Assembly: GCA_021648045.1 (NCBI GenBank)
Contig: JAKITM010000025.1
Span: 1-28,198, forward strand
DNA length: 28,198 nt
Direction: 5' to 3'
From: Lysobacterales bacterium
GTDB taxonomy: Bacteria; Pseudomonadota; Gammaproteobacteria; Xanthomonadales; SZUA-36
Shown here in pieces: positions 16,426-22,472 of this stretch (its first letter is position 1; each line of letters starts with the position of its first letter). A program made the position numbers and the translations under genes. The notes under the pieces were generated by a model that saw only the letters and a list, made by a program, of their open reading frames with translations, searched no databases and was not told the DNA's origin.

Positions 16426-17382
16426 ATGGTTAACGAACTAAAAATATTAGATAGAATGCTCGTATCCTTGCGTGCACACCAATTTAACATCAATATAGGA
16501 AAAGCCTATATGTACTGGGCACGGGCTTTTATTGAATATCATAACAAGCAAGATCCATCTGAACTGGGGCGGGCAGATGTTGAATCCTTTATTTCCCACT
16601 TGGCATCAGAGCGATATGCGGCTGCGCAAACCCAAAGTCAGGCGCTGCATGCTGTGCTATTCCTCTATAAAGATGTGCTGGGCAGCTGCCCTGACTGGCT
16701 CAACGAGCTGGTAGCAGATCAGAAAGCAACGAGTAAGTCCAACACTCTTAGCAAAGATGAGGTCCAAAGCCTGCTATCTAATCTTCATGGTCAAGAACGG
16801 TTAGCGGTTTCTCTAATCTATGGTGCCGGTCTACGCGCCAGTGAGTGCGTGAATTTACGCATTAGAGATATCGACCTGCAAAAATATAACATCCTGGTAA
16901 GGCGGGCAAACGGAGCCGCCGGGTGGACAACAATAATACCTAGGAAACTTCTATCCTCCCTACGCACACATATTGAAGACCGCAAATTGCTGCACATCAC
17001 GGATATCGCCGATGGTCTTGGCGAGGTTTTCCTGCCTGTGAATGCCCGTGAGTTATATCCAAACGCCGCGCGTTCCTGGAGCTGGCAGTATGCTTTCCCA
17101 TCAACAGAGAGGGATTTTGACCCAGTAAGTGGCAACTTGAAAAGAACCTCACATATTCCTGAAGACCAAATCAACAAGGCAATTGAACGTGCCGCTATCG
17201 ACGCGCAAATTTATATACGGGTAACCTCCACGACATTGCGCAATTCTTTTGCGGTACATATGACCCGTAACGGTGTTGATAGTAAGCAAGTTGAGGCACT
17301 ACTCGGGCATGGCACTGAAGAAGAATCAGATGGTTTACAGGCTAGCATTAAATCGCCTCTGGATGATTTACGCATCCATTAA
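16426..17382 (+). CDS. Integron-integrase-like protein lacking the catalytic tyrosine (copy 1)
   Basis: This 318-residue protein starts at ATG 16426, behind a GGAG site. The N-terminal SAM-like domain (KAYMYWARAFIEYHNKQDP, ESFISHLASERYAA, ALHAVLFLYKDVLG) and the IntI-specific insertion (LPVNARELYPNAARSWSWQY, then DPVSG) identify the integron integrase branch of tyrosine recombinases. Of the six catalytic residues, Arg137 (GAGLR), Arg272 (TTLRN) and His295 (LLGHG) remain. The lysine position is replaced within ANGAAGW, the box II His is Thr269, and the segment holding the nucleophilic Tyr is shortened by about seven residues (LLGHGTEEESDGLQASIKSPLD) with no Tyr. It should be unable to cleave DNA but may still bind it. 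An earlier in-frame ATG (16369) overlaps the promoter and is not favoured. Confidence 0.85.
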   Translation: MVNELKILDRMLVSLRAHQFNINIGKAYMYWARAFIEYHNKQDPSELGRADVESFISHLASERYAAAQTQSQALHAVLFLYKDVLGSCPDWLNELVADQKATSKSNTLSKDEVQSLLSNLHGQERLAVSLIYGAGLRASECVNLRIRDIDLQKYNILVRRANGAAGWTTIIPRKLLSSLRTHIEDRKLLHITDIADGLGEVFLPVNARELYPNAARSWSWQYAFPSTERDFDPVSGNLKRTSHIPEDQINKAIERAAIDAQIYIRVTSTTLRNSFAVHMTRNGVDSKQVEALLGHGTEEESDGLQASIKSPLDDLRIH

Positions 17383-17417
17383 TATCAAGGCTATACACCC
17401 TTGAGATATACCTATTT

Positions 17418-17442
17418 AAACCCGCCTTATGGCGGGTTTTTT
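17418..17442 (+). terminator. Terminator of IntI-like gene 1
   Basis: AAACCCGCC-TTAT-GGCGGGTTT is a strong 9-bp stem with a tetraloop, followed by more T residues, 36 bp after the stop codon. The same stem follows copy 2 with one loop change. Confidence 0.9.
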
Positions 17443-17509
17443 GGCTTCAGGTTTTTCGGCTGAAATACATCGGCGGACTGATACATTCGAAGAAGCTGCA
17501 GAAACTGCT

Positions 17510-17722
17510 ATGTCTGATGGCAAAATCTCTCTATACGAAGCCAATCGGCTCGAACAGTATCGGGAAAGCCTAGGACTTACAGAAGCGCAGGCACAAGGCC
17601 TAATAAAAACCGCTGAGCGCAAACACTACGGTGATGCCTGCCCTCACTGCAATAAGTCACTTACAGATGCGCCTGAAAGCACCAAACCTACCAGCGACAG
17701 TGACAGCGAAAAACATTCCTAA
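17510..17722 (+). CDS. Small protein with DGKIS helix motif and CPHC half zinc ribbon
   Basis: This 70-codon ORF from ATG 17510 reads MSDGKISLYEANRLEQYR, then ESLGLTEAQAQGLIKTAER, a CPHCNKSL knuckle and a Ser/Thr/Asp-rich tail. The frame is open back to 17420, but that part overlaps the terminator of unit 1, including an ATG at 17429. Codons from about 17460 (EIHRRTDTFEEAAETA) continue the helical pattern seamlessly, so this may be the 3' remnant of a longer gene that lost its front when unit 1 arrived. The family was not recognised; the DG-x-IS-x-x-E pattern is loosely like TerB-type helical domains. No strong Shine-Dalgarno sequence is visible. Confidence 0.45.
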   Translation: MSDGKISLYEANRLEQYRESLGLTEAQAQGLIKTAERKHYGDACPHCNKSLTDAPESTKPTSDSDSEKHS

Positions 17723-17972
17723 GCGCAAACTACAAACTGTTGAAACCGACAGCCTACTTAGTAAGCTAATAGTGAAATCATTGTTCGCCCCAGTAACTTA
17801 CAGATAATAAAGCTATACTTTGGTCAGCTCACAAGTAACTACAGCAGCTTGGGTGGGAAAATCCACTTTTCAAGATAAAATTGCACTTTTTGAATTATTG
17901 GGCTATAGTCATACAAGGTATATTGATTATGTACCGACACTTTGTAGGAAATTTCCTACAGGAAGTAGCATA
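17723..17972. other. Non-coding spacer before repeat unit 2
   Basis: This 250-bp AT-rich stretch contains no convincing gene. In-frame codons upstream of copy 2 extend to 17820 but show no ribosome site or recognisable protein sequence. It holds a promoter-like pair, TTGCAC (17881-17886) and TATAGT (17904-17909) with 17 bp between, and an 18-bp palindrome near its right end. Confidence 0.5.
17943..17960. promoter_or_regulatory. Perfect 18-bp palindrome, candidate operator
   Basis: TGTAGGAAATTTCCTACA is completely self-complementary. It lies 12 bp before repeat unit 2 and about 35 bp downstream of the TATAGT -10-like box. It has no counterpart before unit 1. Perfect symmetry without a loop fits a dimeric repressor site better than a hairpin terminator. 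Confidence 0.45.
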
Positions 17973-17982
17973 GATCAACGGA

Positions 17983-18011
17983 TTGGTCACCGACACAAAG
18001 TGGGGGATAAT
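17983..18011 (+). promoter_or_regulatory. Promoter of IntI-like gene 2
   Basis: TTGGTC (17983-17988) and GATAAT (18006-18011, 5 of 6) are 17 bp apart, aligned with the promoter of copy 1. GGAG at 18045-18048 is the ribosome-binding site, 8 nt before the ATG. Confidence 0.45.
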
Positions 18012-18056
18012 AGCTCTTATAAAGCTATTAAAATTATCTGTTTCGGAGAAGGGGCC

Positions 18057-19013
18057 ATGGTTAACGAACTAAATCTATTAGATAGAATGCGCGCATCCTT
18101 GCGTGTACACCAGTTTAATGTCAACACAGAAAAAGCCTATATGTACTGGGCACGGGCATTTGTTGAATATCATAACAAGCAAGATCCATCTGAACTGGGG
18201 CGGGCAGATGTTGAATCCTTTATTTCCTACTTGGCATCAGCACGATATGCAGCTGTGCAGACCCAAAATCAGGCACTACATGCTGTGCTATTTCTTTACC
18301 GAGATGTGTTGGGTAACTGTCCCGACTGGCTCAACGAGCTTATAGCGGAACAGGGCACAGTCCGTAAGTCTAACATTCTCAGTAAAGACGAAATTCAAAG
18401 CCTATTGTCCAACCTCTATGGTCAGGAATGGCTGGCGGTTTCGCTGATTTATGGTGCTGGATTACGCGTCAACGAGTGCATAAGCTTGCGCGTCAGAGAT
18501 ATCGACCTGCAAAAACAAAACATCCTAGTAAGACAGGCGAACGGGGCAGCCGGGTGGATGACAATAATGCCAAAGAAACTGATACCTTCCCTGCGCACAC
18601 ATATCGAAGACCGCAAATTATTACACATCAAGGATGTCGCCGATGGTCTGGGCGAGGTTTATCTGCCTGTGACTATTCGCGAGCAATACCCTAACGGAGC
18701 GCGTTCTTGGAGTTGGCAGTACGCATTCCCCTCAGCTGAGCGCGCTTTTGATGTAACCAGTGGCAATATGACAAGGCCCTCGCATATTTCCGAGGATCGG
18801 ATCAATAAAGCTATTGAACGCGCCGCTATCGAAGCGCAAATTTATACCCGGGTAACTCCGACAACATTGCGTAATTCATTTGCAGTACACATGATCCGCA
18901 ACGGTGTTGATAGCAAGCAGGTTGAAGCACTGCTCGGGCATGGCACTGAAGAAGAGTTGGATGGTTTACAGGCTGGCATTAAATCGCCTCTAGACGAATT
19001 ACGCATCCATTAA
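18057..19013 (+). CDS. Integron-integrase-like protein lacking the catalytic tyrosine (copy 2)
   Basis: This 318-residue paralogue of the 16426 gene has the same length and about 60 amino-acid differences by eye (roughly 81% identity). It keeps the IntI insertion (LPVTIREQYPNGARSWSWQY, then DVTSG) and the same pattern of catalytic loss. Arg in GAGLR, Arg in TPTTLRN and His in LLGHG are present. The lysine, the box II His (Thr here) and the nucleophilic Tyr (LLGHGTEEELDGLQAGIKSPLD) are absent. Many differences between the copies are synonymous or conservative, which suggests selection on protein sequence. The start at 18057 follows a GGAG site; a longer frame reaches 17820 but crosses the promoter and palindrome and is rejected. 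Confidence 0.85.
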   Translation: MVNELNLLDRMRASLRVHQFNVNTEKAYMYWARAFVEYHNKQDPSELGRADVESFISYLASARYAAVQTQNQALHAVLFLYRDVLGNCPDWLNELIAEQGTVRKSNILSKDEIQSLLSNLYGQEWLAVSLIYGAGLRVNECISLRVRDIDLQKQNILVRQANGAAGWMTIMPKKLIPSLRTHIEDRKLLHIKDVADGLGEVYLPVTIREQYPNGARSWSWQYAFPSAERAFDVTSGNMTRPSHISEDRINKAIERAAIEAQIYTRVTPTTLRNSFAVHMIRNGVDSKQVEALLGHGTEEELDGLQAGIKSPLDELRIH

Positions 19014-19047
19014 GTCGGGGCTATACTCAGTTTAAGAAAAACCAATT

Positions 19048-19073
19048 AAACCCGCCTTCTGGCGGGTTTTTTT
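19048..19073 (+). terminator. Terminator of IntI-like gene 2
   Basis: AAACCCGCC-TTCT-GGCGGGTTT forms a 9-bp stem with a tetraloop and a run of seven T residues, 35 bp after the stop. Confidence 0.9.
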
Positions 19074-19083
19074 ACAGCCTTAA

Positions 19084-20029
19084 TTTTTCTTTATAAGCCA
19101 GCTCTATCACGGGCATTTGGAATATCTGGAAGAAACCGGAGACCCCGCCAATAAAAATAAAACCGCACGCAAGTTATTGGAAAAAAACCCTAGGCATTCA
19201 CACAGATGCGCACTTACCAGAGTATCACTCAAATACACTGCGCAAACGCATGCGAGGACACCTACCCAATGAGGCCGCGCCACAAATTGCAGCACCGACA
19301 CAGGGACAAGTTTCACTATTTACCACCTGTTACTGCAACGCCAACGCACCCGATATTGGTGAGGACCTGATTAAGGTGTTTCAACACAACGGTATCGCCG
19401 TTCAACTACTCTCCAAAGAACGCTGTTGCGGCATGCCAAAACTGGAGCAGGGAGACCTGAAAACCGTAGGCAAATACCGGCAGGTTAATATCCCGCAAAT
19501 GCTTGCTGAGATTGATGCCGGTCGCGATATTGTTGCTGCTATTCCATCCTGCGTGCTGATGTTTAAGCAAGAACTACCATTAATGTTCCCAGATGATAAG
19601 GATGTACAACGAGTAAAGCAGCATATTTTTGACCCGTTTGAATATCTGGCACATCGACATAAAGCGGGCTTACTTAAAACCGATTTTAAACAGTCGCTGG
19701 GGAAAATTGCTTGGCATGTGCCCTGCCACCAAAGGGTGCAAAATATCGGCCCGAAAACAAAAGCCATTCTTGACCTGATTCCGGATACAGAAATTACCGT
19801 TATTGAGCGCTGCTCCGGCCACGATGGTTCCTATGGGATGCGTAAACAAACTTACAAAAAATTACAAAAAATCGCCCGCAGAACTATTTCTAGAGCCAAA
19901 AGAGTCGCTGCCGACTATCTGGTAAGTGACTGCCCCATGGCTGCCACCCAAATTGCAGATGGCCTTGAACTTAAGAACCCTGAAACCAACCCTTTAACCT
20001 TGCTACGCATGGCGTATGGACTAAAATAA
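19084..20029 (+). pseudogene. Truncated, frameshifted CCG-domain Fe-S protein (heterodisulfide-reductase related)
   Basis: From 19250 an open frame gives two cysteine-rich CCG domains: FTTCYCNANAP to ERCCGMPKLEQGD, and WHVPCHQRVQNIGPKT to ERCSGHDGSYGMRK. This is the C-terminal half of (Fe-S)-binding proteins that normally also have an N-terminal dicluster ferredoxin domain. Upstream, codons in the same frame give LGIHTDAHLPEYHSNTLRKR, and before that the match moves to another frame (YHGHLEYLEETGD then NKNKTARKLLEK). The switch falls in a run of seven A at 19181-19187; six would restore E-K-T-L-G. The ferredoxin domain is missing entirely, with the break close behind the terminator of unit 2. 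It is called a pseudogene, though a shortened protein from ATG 19250 (259 residues) cannot be excluded. Confidence 0.8.
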
Positions 20030-20041
20030 TATATCCACGCA

Positions 20042-20101
20042 TTACAAAGAAAAGACCTATTCAGCCTTGAAGAATATGCAGAACAGCGCAGCGAATTCAG
20101 G
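20042..20101 (+). pseudogene. Remnant of the 5' end of a DUF3501-like gene
   Basis: About 20 codons after the Fe-S fragment read LQRKDLFSLEEYAEQRSEFR, matching the conserved N-terminus of DUF3501 proteins as I remember it. Such genes commonly sit beside this type of Fe-S protein and rubrerythrin. Similarity then stops; the frame continues with unrelated codons to a TGA at 20126-20128, within the oppositely oriented membrane-protein gene. No proper ATG remains. Confidence 0.55.
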
Positions 20102-20396
20102 CAGTCAGGTCATCCACTATTTTTTTGATCAACTTAATAGTAATCAACACATAAACGGCGCCAAAGAGAAATACGAAAGATACTACCAGATGCATGGTTT
20201 CGGGTGGCAATTCGCCAAAAAACGGCAGAGCGATATAACCAAATGTGAATAAAACCACAAGCCAGATAAGGTAGCGCCATTGTTTTCCTACAACTCTATC
20301 ATTGAACTTCTTACCAACTGTGAATACTAAATAAAGACAAAACATCATCACTGCCGCAGCTACTAAACCAATTATAAGTGCAGGAGATAGTTCCAT
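20097..20396 (-). CDS. Small three-helix membrane protein, unknown function
   Basis: This 99-residue protein starts at the ATG ending at 20396 (MELSPALIIGLV). An upstream in-frame Met at 20438 lies before the predicted transcription start. GGGGTG 7 nt upstream is the ribosome site. Three hydrophobic segments are evident: PALIIGLVAAAVMMFCLYLV, YLIWLVVLFTFGYIALPFF and LVVSFVFLFGAVYVLITI. They are separated by short basic or acidic loops, and the protein ends KKIVDD-LTA. No family was recognised. Its 3' end abuts the DUF3501 remnant, marking a rearrangement boundary. Confidence 0.65.
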   Translation of the reverse strand: MELSPALIIGLVAAAVMMFCLYLVFTVGKKFNDRVVGKQWRYLIWLVVLFTFGYIALPFFGELPPETMHLVVSFVFLFGAVYVLITIKLIKKIVDDLTA

Positions 20397-20427
20397 AATG
20401 ACACCCCTTTTTATAGTTCCTATTACT

Positions 20428-20433
20428 ATTATA
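20428..20433 (-). promoter_or_regulatory. -10 box for the small membrane protein gene
   Basis: On the minus strand a perfect TATAAT lies about 30 bp upstream of the ATG at 20396, giving a leader of about 25 nt. No clear -35 is seen. Confidence 0.45.
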
Positions 20434-20487
20434 GGCATATCTTCAGCTTGCTGACCAGTTCAAGCCAAACTTTAACAAATTACTTAC

Positions 20488-21012
20488 TCATATTGCAGTT
20501 TTACACTTGAGTTCGTAATCCAGCATTTGGTCGCCGTCAAACAGCCAGCGCCCGGAAAACTCTTCACCGCTTATAACCAAAGGCAACCAGAGGCAGTCAT
20601 CCACCCACATTTCCGCATAGGGGATTTCATCGAGCTTAAACCAGTGCGGAATCGCCTCATCGGTTTCTATCGGTTTCCCACTAAAATCTGAAGCCTTATA
20701 GACATGCACAAGCAAAGAGTAACCATCTACAAACTGAAATTGATGAACACCGCAATATTCCGGAGCAAGTGCGTGGATTCCCAGTTCTTCGTGAGTTTCC
20801 CTGAGCGCACATTCCAGTGGAGTTTCGGTTCCCTCCAACTTACCACCAGGCCCGTTAATTTTTCCAGCCCCCAGACCGCGTTTTTTGCGAATTAATAATA
20901 TCTCACCATCTTTGATCACAAATAACAGGGTGGCAGGATTTACCGCTTGCCAATCCTGCCAATTGATATCAGCTAGGGTAGCGGGAGGCTGATTTAAAAA
21001 TGAATCCAACAT
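20488..21012 (-). CDS. Nudix hydrolase resembling MTH1 (oxidised purine nucleotide diphosphatase)
   Basis: This 174-residue protein has a Nudix box GGKLEGTETPLECALRETHE then ELG. Outside the box it follows human MTH1/NUDT1 closely: RKKRGLGAGKINGPGGK, PIETDEAIPHWFKLDEIPYAEMW and GRWLFDGDQMLDYELK. Residues matching the MTH1 base-recognition set are present (N53, W136, D138, D139). It is therefore probably an 8-oxo-dGTP or 2-hydroxy-dATP sanitising enzyme distinct from classical MutT. It carries about 20 extra N-terminal residues. It lies 21 bp downstream of tyrS on the same strand, so it may be co-transcribed. Confidence 0.85.
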   Translation of the reverse strand: MLDSFLNQPPATLADINWQDWQAVNPATLLFVIKDGEILLIRKKRGLGAGKINGPGGKLEGTETPLECALRETHEELGIHALAPEYCGVHQFQFVDGYSLLVHVYKASDFSGKPIETDEAIPHWFKLDEIPYAEMWVDDCLWLPLVISGEEFSGRWLFDGDQMLDYELKCKTAI

Positions 21013-21033
21013 ATTTAATTTAATTTCAACAAT

Positions 21034-22230
21034 TTATTTCAAAAAGAGCTTACAAAATCGTCGTTTACCCACCTGTAACACGCCCGAAAATCCTTGCTGA
21101 AGTTGTAAATTACGGTCGCTAATGACTTCAGCGTCAATCTTAACCGCTTTTTGTTTAATCATTCTGAAGGCATCTGAATTACTGGCGGTTAGCCCACAAG
21201 CCGTTAAAATTGTCGCTATCCCTGGGTTTGTCAAATCTGCCAACAATAGCGTCTTCTCATCAATATCTTCCGGCATTGCACCCCTCTGAAAGCGCGCAAT
21301 AAATTCCGCCTGCGCCGCTTCTGCAGCGCTAGCGTTATGAAACCGAGTGATAATTTCTGCCGCCAATTCAAATTTAACATCACGCGGGTTCCGGCCAGTC
21401 TCAACCGCCGATTTCAACGCCTGAATATCTGTTAATGAACGGGAACTAAGCAGTTCAAAATAACGCCACATCAGCTCATCAGAAATCGACATGATTTTCC
21501 CGAACATGGCATTGGCAGGCTCATCAACACCAATATAGTTATTCAGTGATTTGGACATCTTTTGCACGCCATCCAGGCCCTCCAGTAATGGCAGAGTAAT
21601 AATCACCTGTGGTTCCTGCCCATACTGTTGTTGCAAATGACGGCCAACCAGTAAATTAAAGGTCTGGTCGGTGCCACCCATTTCCACATCAGTTTTCATG
21701 GCTACAGAGTCATAGCCTTGCACTAAGGGGTAGAGGAATTCATGCACAGCGATTGAAACACCCGACTTATACCGATTTTTAAAATCTTCCCGCTCTAGCA
21801 TTCGCGCAACCGTATATCGAGAAGCCAGGCGAATCATGCCAACCGAACCCATTTCGTTCATCCACTCAGAGTTAAAGCGAATTTTTGTGGTTTCCGGGTC
21901 AAGAATTTTAAGAACCTGCTCGGTATAGGTTTTTGCATTTTCTGCCACTTCTTCTACGGTTAATGGCTTACGGGTGACATTTTTACCAGTAGGGTCACCA
22001 ATCAAAGCAGTGAAATCACCTATCAGGAAAGTAACCTCATGCCCCATCTGCTGAAACTGGCGCATTTTATTGATAACCACAGTATGCCCAAGGTGAATAT
22101 CCGGCGCGGTAGGGTCAAAACCTACTTTTATCTGCAGGGGCTTGCCACGCGCAAGCTTGCGCTCAAGCTCAGCCACTTTTATTACTTCTTCAGTTCCACG
22201 GCTTATTTCACCGATTACATCATCTACCAT
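21034..22230 (-). CDS. tyrS: Tyrosyl-tRNA synthetase
   Basis: This 398-residue class I synthetase has the HIGH-type motif HLGH at residues 46-49 (TAPDIHLGHT), the tyrosine-pocket region GYDSVAMKTDVEMGGTDQTF, and KMSKS in GVQKMSKSLNNYIG. The C-terminal S4-like RNA-binding domain includes FRMIKQKAVKIDAEVI. Length and motifs match the TyrZ-like type of pseudomonads rather than E. coli TyrS. It is divergent from mepM, an arrangement also found in Pseudomonas. Confidence 0.97.
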   Translation of the reverse strand: MVDDVIGEISRGTEEVIKVAELERKLARGKPLQIKVGFDPTAPDIHLGHTVVINKMRQFQQMGHEVTFLIGDFTALIGDPTGKNVTRKPLTVEEVAENAKTYTEQVLKILDPETTKIRFNSEWMNEMGSVGMIRLASRYTVARMLEREDFKNRYKSGVSIAVHEFLYPLVQGYDSVAMKTDVEMGGTDQTFNLLVGRHLQQQYGQEPQVIITLPLLEGLDGVQKMSKSLNNYIGVDEPANAMFGKIMSISDELMWRYFELLSSRSLTDIQALKSAVETGRNPRDVKFELAAEIITRFHNASAAEAAQAEFIARFQRGAMPEDIDEKTLLLADLTNPGIATILTACGLTASNSDAFRMIKQKAVKIDAEVISDRNLQLQQGFSGVLQVGKRRFCKLFLK

Positions 22231-22406
22231 TAGCTCTAATACACCATCGCCATATTCAAAGTCTGATTGTAGTGCCTACAGGCAATGCTGTGAATACAGT
22301 TTTACAAGAAATTCAGGTTAAATTGAGTGTAAACCGCCAAAAACCCTTATTTTCACTACTTTTCTGCCCCAAATGCGCTTTTCAACAACATTCCAACGCA
22401 TTCCAA

Positions 22407-22435
22407 TTGACGCTGAACAAGGTGGCAGTTAAGGT
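22407..22435 (+). promoter_or_regulatory. Weak promoter candidate for mepM
   Basis: TTGACG (22407-22412, 5 of 6) and TAAGGT (22430-22435, 3 of 6) are 17 bp apart in the 242-bp tyrS-mepM spacer. A start near 22442 would precede the ATG at 22473. Nothing else clear was seen in this spacer. Confidence 0.3.
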
Positions 22436-22472
22436 TACGCCATCGGTGAATAGTAGTAGTGACCCACTTTAT

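Larger units (their letters stand above)
16342..17442 (+). repeat. Direct repeat unit 1 (promoter, IntI-like gene, terminator)
   Basis: This 1101-bp unit begins with GATCAACGGATTGGTCACC and ends with the T run of a terminator. It recurs at 17973-19073 at the same length, with the ATG 84 bp from the left edge in both copies. No terminal inverted repeats or target-site duplications were found at the edges by eye. Confidence 0.85.
17973..19073 (+). repeat. Direct repeat unit 2 (promoter, IntI-like gene, terminator)
   Basis: This is the second 1101-bp copy, 1631 bp downstream of the first in the same orientation. It starts with the identical 19-bp GATCAACGGATTGGTCACC and ends at the T run of the second terminator. 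The two units differ by substitutions with almost no indels. Confidence 0.85.

Noticed and set aside
17820..18056. 79-residue N-terminal extension of IntI-like copy 2
   Set aside because: It crosses the repeat edge, promoter and palindrome, is absent from copy 1, and a good GGAG site precedes ATG 18057.
16342..19073. Active integron with attC cassettes
   Set aside because: The integrases lack catalytic residues, no convincing attC-type inverted core sites were found around them by eye, and the neighbouring ORFs do not form a cassette array.
16261..20487. CRISPR array, tRNA or rRNA gene
   Set aside because: No regularly spaced short repeats, cloverleaf-like sequences or rRNA-like stretches were seen in this region or elsewhere in the window.
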